Source of the DNA: Phaeospirillum sp.
GTDB taxonomy: Bacteria > Pseudomonadota > Alphaproteobacteria > Rhodospirillales > Magnetospirillaceae
Reading direction: 5' to 3'
NCBI GenBank assembly: GCA_030824585.1
Contig: JAVBXM010000241.1
Span: 1-51,779, forward strand
Length of the DNA stretch: 51,779 bases
The translations under genes were made by a program, and so were the position numbers. The stretch's first letter is position 1. Each line of letters starts with the position of its first letter. The notes under the pieces were generated by a model, which searched no databases, was not told where the DNA came from, and saw nothing but the letters and a program-made list of their open reading frames with translations. Positions 1 to 7,727 of the stretch are shown in pieces.

Positions 1-426
1 GCGCGATTGCAGGGCGCGGGCGCGGATTTCGGCCTCGACCGCCTTGTAGGCCGCGGGCTCCCAGATCTGGAAGGTCTGGCCCTTGCCGACGAAGGCGACG
101 GCTTCGGTGATGCCGGCATGGGCCATGATGTCCTCGGGCAGGACGATGCGGCCCTCGGGGTCCCAGGGCAGTTGGCGGGCGTCGGCGAAGATCAGGGCCG
201 AGAGGTCTTCCTGCTCGGCGGAGAAGGCGTCGAAATTCTGGGCGCCGTCGGACAGGCGCTCCATGAAGTCCATGCCGCAGCCTTCGGCGCAGGCATTGGT
301 GAACGAACGGTAGCAGACGATCCCGGCGAAGCTCTGGGCAGCCAGGGCCGCACGGAAGGTCGCCGGCACCGAAGCCCGCCCCTTCTTGTCGACCCGATTG
401 ACGAATGTGGAGAGGAAGAGTGCCAC
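1..426 (-). CDS. mraZ: Transcriptional regulator MraZ (3' end beyond window)
   Basis: MraZ is the DNA-binding regulator that heads the dcw (division and cell wall) cluster and represses its own operon. The minus-strand frame from GTG at 426 gives 142 residues starting MALFLSTFVNRVDKKGRASV and contains the two AbrB-like halves: DKKGRASVPATFRA near residues 13-26 and DPEGRIVLPEDI near residues 88-99. The usual length is about 150 residues, so only the C-terminal tail is missing. The GTG start is chosen because the family begins with this MxLFLST block; a GAGG stretch sits directly upstream. The rest of the dcw cluster is expected to the left. Confidence 0.93.
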   Translation of the reverse strand, partial: MALFLSTFVNRVDKKGRASVPATFRAALAAQSFAGIVCYRSFTNACAEGCGMDFMERLSDGAQNFDAFSAEQEDLSALIFADARQLPWDPEGRIVLPEDIMAHAGITEAVAFVGKGQTFQIWEPAAYKAVEAEIRARALQSR

Positions 427-502
427 CCTCGTCCGCCTTCCGCTTGCTGTGCCCGAAAACCCCTGGTCCATCTCCGCGACACACTACTCCTGTGTGTCCC
501 GA

Positions 503-573
503 TGGGATGGTGTCTAATGGGATAACATGGGAAAACATGGGAGTCAATGGAATCGGATAGTAATCGCATGGGA
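503..573 (-). promoter_or_regulatory. mraZ promoter overlapped by MraZ operator boxes
   Basis: On the plus strand TGGGA occurs at 518, 528 and 538 and TGGAA at 548, exactly 10 bp apart; TGGTG at 508 is in phase, and out-of-phase TGGGA copies lie at 503 and 569. MraZ is known to bind TGGGN repeats separated by 5 nt. On the minus strand a candidate -35 TTGACT (542-547) and a -10-like TATCCC (519-524) are separated by 17 bp, so the boxes cover the promoter. This fits autorepression. The boxes read on the strand opposite to mraZ. From 574 to about 716 I see no gene. Confidence 0.7.
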
Positions 574-716
574 GAAACCCGATTAGGAACAATGCTGGGC
601 ATTTTTTACTAAAGTAGTCGAGGAAAGCCCTGCAGCGCTTTGATATTTACCAATTTTTCACATTTTGCCGCCGCAAGGGTGGAAAAACCCTGGCGGGACC
701 GCATCGTGAACAGATG

Positions 717-744
717 GCCGGAAGGCCCCCGATGGGCCTTCGGC
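717..744 (-). terminator. Hairpin after rnpB
   Basis: An 8-bp perfect stem (721-728 with 734-741) is extended by three pairs past one bulge. It lies about 25 nt beyond the 3' end of RNase P RNA on the minus strand. No U-run follows, so it may be a processing or stabilising hairpin instead of a strict intrinsic terminator. Confidence 0.45.
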
Positions 745-769
745 ATGGTTTGGGAATTCATGGGAAAAA

Positions 770-1177
<408 letters not shown>

Positions 1178-1182
1178 GCCCC

Positions 1183-1210
1183 ACTTTAGGGCCTGGAGAG
1201 TGCAGGTCAA
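1183..1210 (-). promoter_or_regulatory. Promoter of rnpB
   Basis: On the minus strand a -35 TTGACC (1205-1210), a 16-bp spacer and a -10 TAAAGT (1183-1188) precede the P1 5' strand by about 7 nt, which places the start at the predicted RNA 5' end near 1176. Confidence 0.7.
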
Positions 1211-1241
1211 GTGCCGCGAAGTGTGAACGTGGTTCAAAAGA

Positions 1242-1269
1242 AAAGGCCTCCGGATCACGGAGGCCTTTA
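1242..1269 (-). terminator. Rho-independent terminator after cheZ
   Basis: A perfect hairpin AAAGGCCTCCG-GATCA-CGGAGGCCTTT is followed on the minus strand by a T-rich stretch (CCTTTTCTTTT). It ends the hemerythrin-cheZ transcript before the rnpB promoter. The A/T flanks on both sides could let it work in both directions. Confidence 0.85.
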
Positions 1270-1392
1270 TTGGGTCTATACTTAGGTTTGGTCGGGTGGA
1301 TGCCGTATTTTGTCGTCGGGGCGGCAAGTTGATTCGTCGGGAGTCCCTTGGATGTCGGAGGCTTCGCTTGGCTTTTCCGGCAAGGTCCCGGG

Positions 1393-2127
1393 CTAACCGA
1401 ACAGTTTGTCGATCTCGTCCTGGGAGATTCCCTGGTTTTCCAGGGCGGGGCCGTTGAGCAGCTTGGAATCGTCGTCCTTGTGCTCCTCGAAAATCTTGGG
1501 CGACACGTCCGAGATGTTCTCGGGGCCCCAGATCTCGATCATGGCGTTGATGCGGGCCTCGACGTATTTCAGGGTCTTGACCACCTTGGTGATGCGCTGG
1601 CCGGTGATGTCTTGGAAATTACAGGCCTCGAAGATGGTGCTGACCGTGTCGTTGATGTCCTCGACCAGGCGGCCCACATAGGAATCGGCGGCATGGGCGC
1701 GGATTTCCTTGCCGATGCTCTCGATCTTCTCGGCGGCTTCCAGAATGTCCTCGGTGGCCCGTTCGGTGGACGACACGATGGCGTCCAGTTCGAAGGTGAC
1801 GGCCATCAGGCGGTCGTCGTCGGCGTCCTTGGGACGCAGCGCGGCGATTTCCGCCTTGGTGTGCTCGATGCAGACCGCCAGGGCGCGCAACTCGGTCTTC
1901 AGCATGGAGACTTCGGCGGCCTTCTGGGGCAGCACGTCGTCGGCCGGGGTCGCCGCCGCCACCGGCGGCGGGGCGTCGCCGCGGATCAGGAATTCCAGGC
2001 CCCTGATGTCGGCACGCAGGTCGGTGATGGCCTTCAGGACCTCGGAATTGGAGGTGCTGGGAGCGGCTTCGCCGCGCGCCTGAAGCTGCTTGATCTCGGC
2101 CGTGAACAACTTGCGTTCGGTCGTCAT
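1393..2127 (-). CDS. cheZ: Chemotaxis protein phosphatase CheZ
   Basis: CheZ dephosphorylates CheY-P to end the chemotactic signal. The 244-residue protein carries the family active-site helix ACNFQDITGQRITKV at residues 168-182; D173 and Q177 match the E. coli catalytic pair D143/Q147. Residues 90-165 are a long helical, acidic region as expected for the four-helix dimer. The C-terminus GISQDEIDKLFG resembles the CheY-binding peptide of CheZ and also the FliM N-terminal peptide. The gene starts 17 bp after the hemerythrin stop, so the two probably form an operon. No other che gene is present in the window. Start ATG at 2127 has AAGGGA upstream. Confidence 0.85.
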   Translation of the reverse strand: MTTERKLFTAEIKQLQARGEAAPSTSNSEVLKAITDLRADIRGLEFLIRGDAPPPVAAATPADDVLPQKAAEVSMLKTELRALAVCIEHTKAEIAALRPKDADDDRLMAVTFELDAIVSSTERATEDILEAAEKIESIGKEIRAHAADSYVGRLVEDINDTVSTIFEACNFQDITGQRITKVVKTLKYVEARINAMIEIWGPENISDVSPKIFEEHKDDDSKLLNGPALENQGISQDEIDKLFG

Positions 2128-2144
2128 GACTGCCTGCCGTTCCC

Positions 2145-2582
2145 TTATACTGTCACCGATGGCGGTCTTGCCCCGCCATCAACCACCCGCTCCACCCACG
2201 GCTTATACGAGTTATCCGTAACCTGGATGTGCTGGGTCAACCACTTCTTGAGCAATTCCACAACTTGCTCGTCCAAGGCACCGCGCTCCGCCGCCCGATA
2301 GCGGCCGCAGATGTCGCGGACATGGGCCTCCAACTGGCGGTGCTCCGCCTTGTGGGCCTCGAGGTCGGGATAGCCGCAGGCGGCCATCATACCTTCCTCG
2401 CGGCGGAAATGATGCTCTGCATATTCGGAAAGGGCGGACAGGACGCTGCCGACCACATCGCGGCTCTGGCCGGTGTCGACGGCGTCGTGGAGCTGGACCA
2501 GCAGGTCGATCAGGATGCGATGGTCGGAATCCAGCAGCGGGTTGCCCACGCTGAATGCTTCGCTCCACGCGATCAGTGCCAT
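2145..2582 (-). CDS. Bacteriohemerythrin
   Basis: This is a diiron oxygen-binding protein of the bacteriohemerythrin family, possibly an oxygen carrier or sensor. From ATG at 2582 it has 145 residues, the family's usual size. The ligand pattern is present: DSDHR near residue 20, HHFRREE near residue 57, HxxxH in the HKAEHRQLEAH stretch, and QHIQVTD near residue 119. An open frame continues to ATG 2648, but a promoter-like pair (2617-2644) lies inside that extension and would put the transcript start after 2648, so the inner ATG is preferred. The next gene on the same strand is cheZ, so a link between oxygen sensing and motility is plausible but inferred. Confidence 0.88.
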   Translation of the reverse strand: MALIAWSEAFSVGNPLLDSDHRILIDLLVQLHDAVDTGQSRDVVGSVLSALSEYAEHHFRREEGMMAACGYPDLEAHKAEHRQLEAHVRDICGRYRAAERGALDEQVVELLKKWLTQHIQVTDNSYKPWVERVVDGGARPPSVTV

Positions 2583-2616
2583 CGGGTCCCCCGCCCCTGC
2601 GTTCCCGTCGGTAGTT

Positions 2617-2644
2617 ACTATACCGTACATCCGAGGCGGCACAA
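2617..2644 (-). promoter_or_regulatory. Promoter of hemerythrin-cheZ operon
   Basis: Minus strand TTGTGC (2639-2644), 16-bp spacer, TATAGT (2617-2622). It lies about 35 bp upstream of the ATG at 2582 and decides between the two possible starts of the hemerythrin gene. Confidence 0.5.
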
Positions 2645-2716
2645 GCATCCCGGATGATCTGCGCGCCTCTCGCCGGGCGGCGAGGCTTGATGTAGAGTCC
2701 GGGGGCGGAGGAAGAT

Positions 2717-3724
2717 GTGACCCGGCTGAGACTCGCCACCTTCAATCTGGAAAACCTGGACGACCATCCGGCGGGCGGAATCGATTTCGATGACCGGGTG
2801 GCGGTGATGCGGCCGCAATTCCTGCGGCTGCGCGCCGACGTGCTGTGCCTGCAGGAGGTCAACACCCATCCGGCCACCAAGAGCGGGCCGCGCCTGTTCT
2901 CGGCCCTCGACCGCCTGTTGGCCGGCACCGAGTACGAACACTGGCACCGGGCGGTCAGTCTCAATCGCGGCGGCCTCCATCCCGCCGACAAGCACAATCT
3001 GGTCATCGTCTCGCGCCTGCCGATCCGCTCGCACCGCCAGGTCTGGCACGATCTGGTGCCGCCCTGCGCCTATCGCCCGGTGCGCGCCGACCCCGTCCCG
3101 GCCGAGGCCCAGAAGGTGGAATGGGACCGCCCCATCCTGCATGCCGTGCTGGACCTACCGGGCGGCCGGGCGCTGCACGTGGTCAACGTTCACCTGCGGG
3201 CGCCGCGCGCCGTCTGGCTGCAGGGCCAGAAGGAGCGCTTCGGCCGCTGGCTGTCGGTGGGCGGCTGGGCCGAGGGCTTTTTCCTGGCCGGGGTGAAGCA
3301 GGCGGGGCAGGCCCTGGAGGTCCGATTGCTGGTCGAGTCGATCTTCGACGCGGAGCCCGACGCCCTGGTGGTGGTGTGCGGCGACTTCAACGCCGCCGAG
3401 CGCGAGACCGGCTTGCGCATCATCCGGGGCGACGAGGAGGACACCTGCAACGGCCATCTGGCCATGCGCATGCTGGTGCCGCTCGAGCGCAGCCTGCCGG
3501 AGAACCAGCGCTATTCGGTGATCCACCATGGGCGGCCGGTGATGCTGGACCATATCCTGGTGTCGCGGCCGCTGCTGGGCTGGTACCTGGGGGCCGAGAT
3601 CCACAACGAGACCCTGGGCGACGAACTGGTTTCGCCCGCCACCATCCATGCCACGCCGGAAAGCTATCACGCCCCGGTTGTCGCCGAGTTCGCGCTGCCC
3701 GAATTCCAAAGCGCGTCCCAATAA
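2717..3724 (+). CDS. Endonuclease/exonuclease/phosphatase family protein
   Basis: A member of the Mg2+-dependent EEP superfamily (DNase I/exonuclease III fold); the substrate cannot be told from sequence. Motifs in order: LATFNLENLDD at the N-terminus, CLQEVN near residue 50 (metal-binding Glu), VVNVHLRAP near 155, VVVCGDFNAAE near 220, MLDHILVSR near 275 and a terminal YHAPVVAEF where the catalytic His is normally found. Length is 335 residues and no signal peptide is visible. The start is GTG at 2717, supported by GGAGGA at 2707-2712. It is transcribed divergently from the hemerythrin. Confidence 0.85.
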   Translation: MTRLRLATFNLENLDDHPAGGIDFDDRVAVMRPQFLRLRADVLCLQEVNTHPATKSGPRLFSALDRLLAGTEYEHWHRAVSLNRGGLHPADKHNLVIVSRLPIRSHRQVWHDLVPPCAYRPVRADPVPAEAQKVEWDRPILHAVLDLPGGRALHVVNVHLRAPRAVWLQGQKERFGRWLSVGGWAEGFFLAGVKQAGQALEVRLLVESIFDAEPDALVVVCGDFNAAERETGLRIIRGDEEDTCNGHLAMRMLVPLERSLPENQRYSVIHHGRPVMLDHILVSRPLLGWYLGAEIHNETLGDELVSPATIHATPESYHAPVVAEFALPEFQSASQ

Positions 3725-3808
3725 TCATTTCAATATAACCGCTTCAATTCCGACGATGCGCCTCCCGGGCTCCGCCGCTATAGTATGGGCGGAGTCAGGG
3801 GAGGGGCC

Positions 3809-4984
3809 ATGATCGAGTGGCTTTGCGGATTGGTAGGCGAGGGGCCGTTCCCCTCCCGGCGCGTCGTGACCTACCGGGCGATCCTGGTGGTGTGCATCGT
3901 GCTGTCGACCACCATCGCCATCGTCGACACGGTCCCCGATGCCTGGATCGGCGTCGAAGGCGCCGTGACCGTGGTCAGCGCCTTGTTCCTGGCGGTGCTG
4001 TCGGCCGATTACGCCCTCCGGCTGCTGGCGGCGAGCACCCAGCGGGCCGAGGGGGAATCCGGCCTGGCGGCCACATTGCGCTATGCGCTGTCGCCCTACG
4101 GCATCTTCGACTTCCTGGCGGTGGTGCCGTTCCTGGTGGGCGAGGCCACCACCATGCTGCCCCACGACGGCGCGACGGTGTTCGGCATCCTGCGCTTCCT
4201 CAAGCTGGCGCGCTATTCCCCCGCCCTGGAAACCCTGGGCGTGGTGGTGCTGCACGAATTGCGGCCGCTGCTGGCCTCGCTGTTCATCATGCTGATCCTG
4301 GCCATCTCCGCCTCGACGTTGCTCTATTTCACCGAGCGCGCCGCCAATCCGGCCCTGGCCAGCGTACCGGCCGCCATGTGGTGGGCCATCGTCACCCTGT
4401 CGACGGTAGGATTCGGCGACGTGGTTCCCATCACGCCGCTGGGCAAGCTGTTCGGCAGCGTGGTGGCGGTGCTGGGCCTGTGCATGTTCGCGCTGCCGGC
4501 CTCGATCCTGGCCTCGGGCTTTTCCGAGGAGATGAAGCGCCAGAACTTCGTCTCCACCTGGCATCTGGTGGCCAAGGTCCCGTTCTTCCAGCGCCTGCAG
4601 GCCAGCCAGATCGCCGAGATCGCCGGCCTCTTGAAGCTGGCCCGCGCCATCAAGGGCGAGGTGCTGATGCGCGAGGGCGACACCGGCGAATGCATGTATT
4701 TCATCGTCAGCGGCCAGGTGGAGGTCAAGGGCAAGGCCGGGACCTTCATCTTGAAGAACGGTGACTTCTTCGGCGAGATCGCCCTGATCGAGCGCTGTCC
4801 CCGCACCGCCACGGTCAAGGCGGTCAGCCGCTGCCAACTGCTGATTCTCGACGCCCGCGACTTCCATAAGTTCGTGGCCCACGATCATGCCCTGCTGGAA
4901 GTGATCTGGGAGACCGCCCGCGCCCGCATGGCCCAGGCCGAGCATGCCGGCGAGAAGGCAAGCAAGGAAAAGGAACCGGCGTGA
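3809..4984 (+). CDS. Cyclic-nucleotide-gated potassium channel
   Basis: A six-transmembrane K+ channel with a C-terminal cyclic-nucleotide-binding domain, in the MlotiK1-like group. From ATG 3809 it has 391 residues. Hydrophobic segments S1-S4 lie at about residues 22-150, S5-pore-S6 at about 152-237, and the selectivity filter is TVGFGD at 199-204 (Phe in place of the more usual Tyr). The binding domain follows, with the phosphate-binding cassette FFGEIALIERCPRTATV at 320-336 and R332 for the cyclic phosphate. The start is chosen for the strong GGGGAGGGG at 3797-3806; an ATG at 3785 lacks one. A -10-like TATAGT lies at 3779. A DUF1491 gene overlaps its stop. Confidence 0.92.
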   Translation: MIEWLCGLVGEGPFPSRRVVTYRAILVVCIVLSTTIAIVDTVPDAWIGVEGAVTVVSALFLAVLSADYALRLLAASTQRAEGESGLAATLRYALSPYGIFDFLAVVPFLVGEATTMLPHDGATVFGILRFLKLARYSPALETLGVVVLHELRPLLASLFIMLILAISASTLLYFTERAANPALASVPAAMWWAIVTLSTVGFGDVVPITPLGKLFGSVVAVLGLCMFALPASILASGFSEEMKRQNFVSTWHLVAKVPFFQRLQASQIAEIAGLLKLARAIKGEVLMREGDTGECMYFIVSGQVEVKGKAGTFILKNGDFFGEIALIERCPRTATVKAVSRCQLLILDARDFHKFVAHDHALLEVIWETARARMAQAEHAGEKASKEKEPA

Positions 4985-5325
4985 GCGAGCCGAGATTGAA
5001 GGCGAAGCTGTGGGTCCATGCCGCAATTCGCCGCTGTTCGATTCTGGCCATACCGGTATTCGTGGTGGCCAAGGGCGACGAGGATGCCGGCGCGGTGCTG
5101 ATCAAGCTCAACCGCGGCTCCGCCGGCTGCGAGGTCTTCACACAGGTGCGCGACGGGGCGGGCGAGGCGGCCTGGATGCGGGCCACCGGCTCCGATCCGG
5201 TGGCCGAGGACAAGGCCGACGCCTATATCCGCCGGAGCCGCGACATCGATTCCGACCTTTGGGTGCTGGAAGTGGAGGACCAAGAGGGGCGCGTGCCGTT
5301 TCTCGAGCGCATCTTGGCGGGCTGA
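4981..5325 (+). CDS. DUF1491 family protein
   Basis: A 114-residue alphaproteobacterial protein of unknown function matching the DUF1491 family by recall: KLWVHAAIRRC near the start, VLIKLNRG in the middle, and a DLWVLEVED...FLERIL ending. No signal peptide, membrane segment or catalytic motif is evident. The GTG start overlaps the channel stop (GTGA), so the two are translationally coupled. This is the only hint about its role. Confidence 0.75.
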   Translation: MSEPRLKAKLWVHAAIRRCSILAIPVFVVAKGDEDAGAVLIKLNRGSAGCEVFTQVRDGAGEAAWMRATGSDPVAEDKADAYIRRSRDIDSDLWVLEVEDQEGRVPFLERILAG

Positions 5326-5379
5326 CCTTAAATACGCTATGAAGTTCCCTTCTGAAATTTACAGCCCAAGGACCGTTCC

Positions 5380-5754
5380 ATGACCCGTCAGCTGATCTCT
5401 TCCGGTTCCTCGTTCGAGGAAGTGGCCGGCTATTCCCGCGCCGTGCGCCAGGACCCCTGGGTGTTCGTCTCCGGCACCTCGGGCTTCAAGGACGGCAAGA
5501 TCGCCGAAGACGTGGTCGCCCAGGCCGAGCAGTGCATCGCCACCATCGCCGCCGCGCTGGAGCAGGCCGGCTCGTCGCTGAAGGACGTGGTCCGGGTCAA
5601 GGCCTACATCACCGAAGCCGCCTTCTTCGAAAAGATCGCCCCGGTGTTGGGCGCGGCCTTCAAGGGCATCCGCCCCGCCAACACCACCATCGTCTGCGGC
5701 CTGGTCGACCCGCAGATGAAGGTGGAGATCGAGGTTACCGCCCTGAAGGCGTAA
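5380..5754 (+). CDS. RidA family protein (reactive imine deaminase-like)
   Basis: RidA/YjgF-family proteins form trimers and the archetype hydrolyses reactive enamine/imine intermediates. The 124-residue protein shows the expected fold order: an N-terminal GYSRAVRQDPWVFVSG strand, the QAEQCIATIAAALEQAGSS helix, VVRVKAYIT, and the RPANTTIV...KVEIEVTAL terminus. The Arg of the canonical active site is not in the usual RxxxEV arrangement, so this may be a non-RidA subfamily (Rid4-7-like). ATG 5380 is preceded by AAGGA. Confidence 0.85.
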   Translation: MTRQLISSGSSFEEVAGYSRAVRQDPWVFVSGTSGFKDGKIAEDVVAQAEQCIATIAAALEQAGSSLKDVVRVKAYITEAAFFEKIAPVLGAAFKGIRPANTTIVCGLVDPQMKVEIEVTALKA

Positions 5755-5762
5755 CTCCGCCC

Positions 5763-5798
5763 ACGGATTGCCCGGACCTGATCCGGGCATCCATCCGT
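5763..5798. repeat. Palindromic REP-like element
   Basis: Nested inverted repeat: ACGGAT (5763-5768) with ATCCGT (5793-5798), and GCCCGGA (5770-5776) with TCCGGGC (5782-5788). It resembles the intergenic palindromes common in Rhodospirillales and lies between the RidA and SDR genes. It may act as a transcript-stabilising or attenuating hairpin. Confidence 0.6.
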
Positions 5799-5826
5799 TT
5801 CCGGCAGACATGAGGGAGTTCGTCCG

Positions 5827-6495
5827 ATGCCCACCATCCTGATCACCGGCGCCAATCGCGGCATGGGGTTGGAATTCGCCCGGCAATACGCCGCCGAGGG
5901 CTGGCGGGTGCTGGGCACGGTGCGCGACCCCATGGCCGGCCGCGCCTTGTCCGAGGCGGGCGGCGAGGTCTATGTCTGCGACGTGGCCGATCCGGCCCAA
6001 GTGGCGCGGCTCAAGGCGTCCCTGGCCGGGGTGGGGCTCGACGTCGTGCTGCTCAACGCCGGCATCTACGGCGAGAAGCAGGATTTCGGCGACGTCGATG
6101 CCGCCGCCTTCATGAGGGTGATGGCGGTCAATGCCCTGGCGCCGCTCAAGCTGGCCGAGGCCTTCGCCGACCAACTGGCCGGTCCCAAGGTCATCGCGGC
6201 GGTGTCGTCCATGATGGGCGCCATGTCAGACAACACCTCGGGCGGCTCCTACGCCTACCGCGCCGCCAAGGCGGCCCTCAACATGGTGATGAAGAATCTG
6301 GCCGTCGACCTGGCGCCGCGCGGCATCCTGACCGTGGCGCTGTCGCCCGGCTGGGTGCGCACCGACATGGGCGGGCCCAACGCGCCGCTGGACGCCGCCA
6401 CCGCCGTGGCCGGCATGCGCAAGGTCGTGGCCGGTCTGAGGGTGGAGGACAGCGGCGCCCTGATCCATTACGATGGCTCGCGCCTCGCCTGGTAG
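5827..6495 (+). CDS. SDR family oxidoreductase (C-factor-like)
   Basis: A short-chain dehydrogenase with an NAD(P)-binding Rossmann fold. The 222-residue protein has the TGANRGMG cofactor motif at 7-14, LLNAG at 73-77, a Ser in AAVSSMMG, and the catalytic YRAAK at about 139-143, followed by SPGWVRTDMGG. The sequence resembles C-factor/CsgA-type SDRs. The substrate is unknown. The isomerase-like gene follows after 9 bp, so they are probably co-transcribed. Confidence 0.88.
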   Translation: MPTILITGANRGMGLEFARQYAAEGWRVLGTVRDPMAGRALSEAGGEVYVCDVADPAQVARLKASLAGVGLDVVLLNAGIYGEKQDFGDVDAAAFMRVMAVNALAPLKLAEAFADQLAGPKVIAAVSSMMGAMSDNTSGGSYAYRAAKAALNMVMKNLAVDLAPRGILTVALSPGWVRTDMGGPNAPLDAATAVAGMRKVVAGLRVEDSGALIHYDGSRLAW

Positions 6496-6504
6496 GAGTG
6501 GGTC

Positions 6505-7107
6505 ATGGCCGCACCGGTGGAGTTCTATTTCGATTTTGCCTCGCCCTACGGCTATTTCGCCTCGCTGGAGGTGGATGGCGTGGTGGCCGGCTTCGGGCGG
6601 GAGGTGGAGTGGAAGCCGATCATGATCGGCTCGGCCTTCAAGGCGTCCGGCAACCTGCCGCTGGTCAGCCAGCCGCTGAAGGGTGACTATGCCCGCCACG
6701 ACTGGGAGCGTCTGGCCCGGCTGATGGAGGCGCCCTACCGGCTGCCCGATCCCTTCCCGGTTCCCGCGCTTCCGCCGTCGCGGGCCTATTGGTGGCTGGA
6801 ATCCCGGGACAAGGACCTGGCCAAGAGCTATGCCCGGGCGGTCTATCTGGCCTATTTCGCCGAGAACATGGACATTTCCAGCCTGGAGGTGGCCTGCGCG
6901 CTCGGCGTGCCGCTGGGCATCGACCCCGACGAGATGGCCGCCGCCGCCCAATCGGCCCAGTGGAAGGGCCGGCTGAGGGACGAGACCGAGGCCGCCATCG
7001 CCAGGGGCGTGTTCGGTTCACCGTTCTTTCTGGTGGACGGCGAGGGATTCTGGGGGGCCGATCGCTTGTGGATGGTACGGAGCTGGCTGGAAAAGGGCGG
7101 CTGGTAA
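6505..7107 (+). CDS. 2-hydroxychromene-2-carboxylate isomerase / DsbA-kappa family protein
   Basis: A thioredoxin-fold protein of the DsbA/GST-kappa group. The N-terminal FYFDFASPYGYFAS carries the SPY motif in place of a CxxC redox site, and the C-terminal GVFGSPFFLVDGEGFWGADR holds the cis-proline loop. At 200 residues it matches hydroxychromene-carboxylate isomerases (NahD-like), which are glutathione dependent. No naphthalene pathway genes are present, so the true substrate is unclear. Start ATG at 6505. Confidence 0.85.
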   Translation: MAAPVEFYFDFASPYGYFASLEVDGVVAGFGREVEWKPIMIGSAFKASGNLPLVSQPLKGDYARHDWERLARLMEAPYRLPDPFPVPALPPSRAYWWLESRDKDLAKSYARAVYLAYFAENMDISSLEVACALGVPLGIDPDEMAAAAQSAQWKGRLRDETEAAIARGVFGSPFFLVDGEGFWGADRLWMVRSWLEKGGW

Positions 7108-7218
7108 CCCAAATTAGCAGTAGGGCCTCGACCTGAGGTCAGGCCATACTTGCCGCCGGTTGCCTGGGATGGCGCTTGATGCCATTGTCCCGGCCCTGAA
7201 AGAACGGAGTGCGTTGCG

Positions 7219-7644
7219 TTGCCGCTTATCATCGATCTGAAGCCGGGCGAGAAGCTCATCATCAACGGCGCGGTGCTGGAAAATGCTAGCTCCAACACCA
7301 AGGTGCGGGTGCTGAACGATTGCTCGATCCTGCGTCAGAAGGAGATCCTGTCGGATTCCGACAGCGTGACGCCGGCGTCGCGGGTCTATTTCGCCCTGCA
7401 ATGCGCCTATATCTTCCCGGGCAAGCGCGGCGAGTACCTGCGCATGTTCAGCCATTATCTCGACAGCTATGTGGAGGCCTGCCCCAGCGCCGCTCCCATC
7501 AAGGACGAGATCAGCGAGGCGGTGGCCGAGGGGCATTACTACAAGGCGCTGAAGTCCACCCGGCACCTGCTCGAGCACGAAACCAAGGTGCTGGGCTCGC
7601 TGCAATCCGCCGCCGCGGCCGAGGAGGCCGCCGCGCAGGAGTGA
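7219..7644 (+). CDS. flbT: Flagellar biosynthesis repressor FlbT
   Basis: FlbT is an alphaproteobacterial post-transcriptional regulator; in Caulobacter it destabilises flagellin mRNA. The 141-residue protein starts MPLIIDLKPGEKLIINGAVLEN and includes SILRQKEIL and YFALQCAYI, all typical of the family. The start is TTG at 7219; it is accepted because MPL followed by LKPGEK is the conserved N-terminus, with AACGGAG upstream. The C-terminus is an Ala/Glu-rich tail. The usual partner flaF is about 20 kb away here instead of adjacent. Confidence 0.92.
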   Translation: MPLIIDLKPGEKLIINGAVLENASSNTKVRVLNDCSILRQKEILSDSDSVTPASRVYFALQCAYIFPGKRGEYLRMFSHYLDSYVEACPSAAPIKDEISEAVAEGHYYKALKSTRHLLEHETKVLGSLQSAAAAEEAAAQE

Positions 7645-7682
7645 TCCCGCCGCCGTCCTGAGGCCTTGCCCGGCCCGACCCG

Positions 7683-7708
7683 GCCGGCCGGTGTATCCGC
7701 CGGCCGGC
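7683..7708. terminator. Bidirectional hairpin between flbT and flgL
   Basis: A 9-bp GC stem (7683-7691 with 7700-7708) around an 8-nt loop lies between convergent flbT and flgL. There is no U-run, so it would be a weak intrinsic terminator. Confidence 0.5.
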
Positions 7709-7727
7709 ATCAGGTCGAAAGGGCCCG

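Noticed and set aside
3785-3808. Upstream ATG (3785) as the start of the K+ channel
   Set aside because: It overlaps the promoter-like TATAGT and has no Shine-Dalgarno, whereas ATG 3809 has a strong one.
7108-7218. Sigma54 promoter upstream of flbT
   Set aside because: TGGC-containing sequences are present, but none has GG and GC 10 bp apart.
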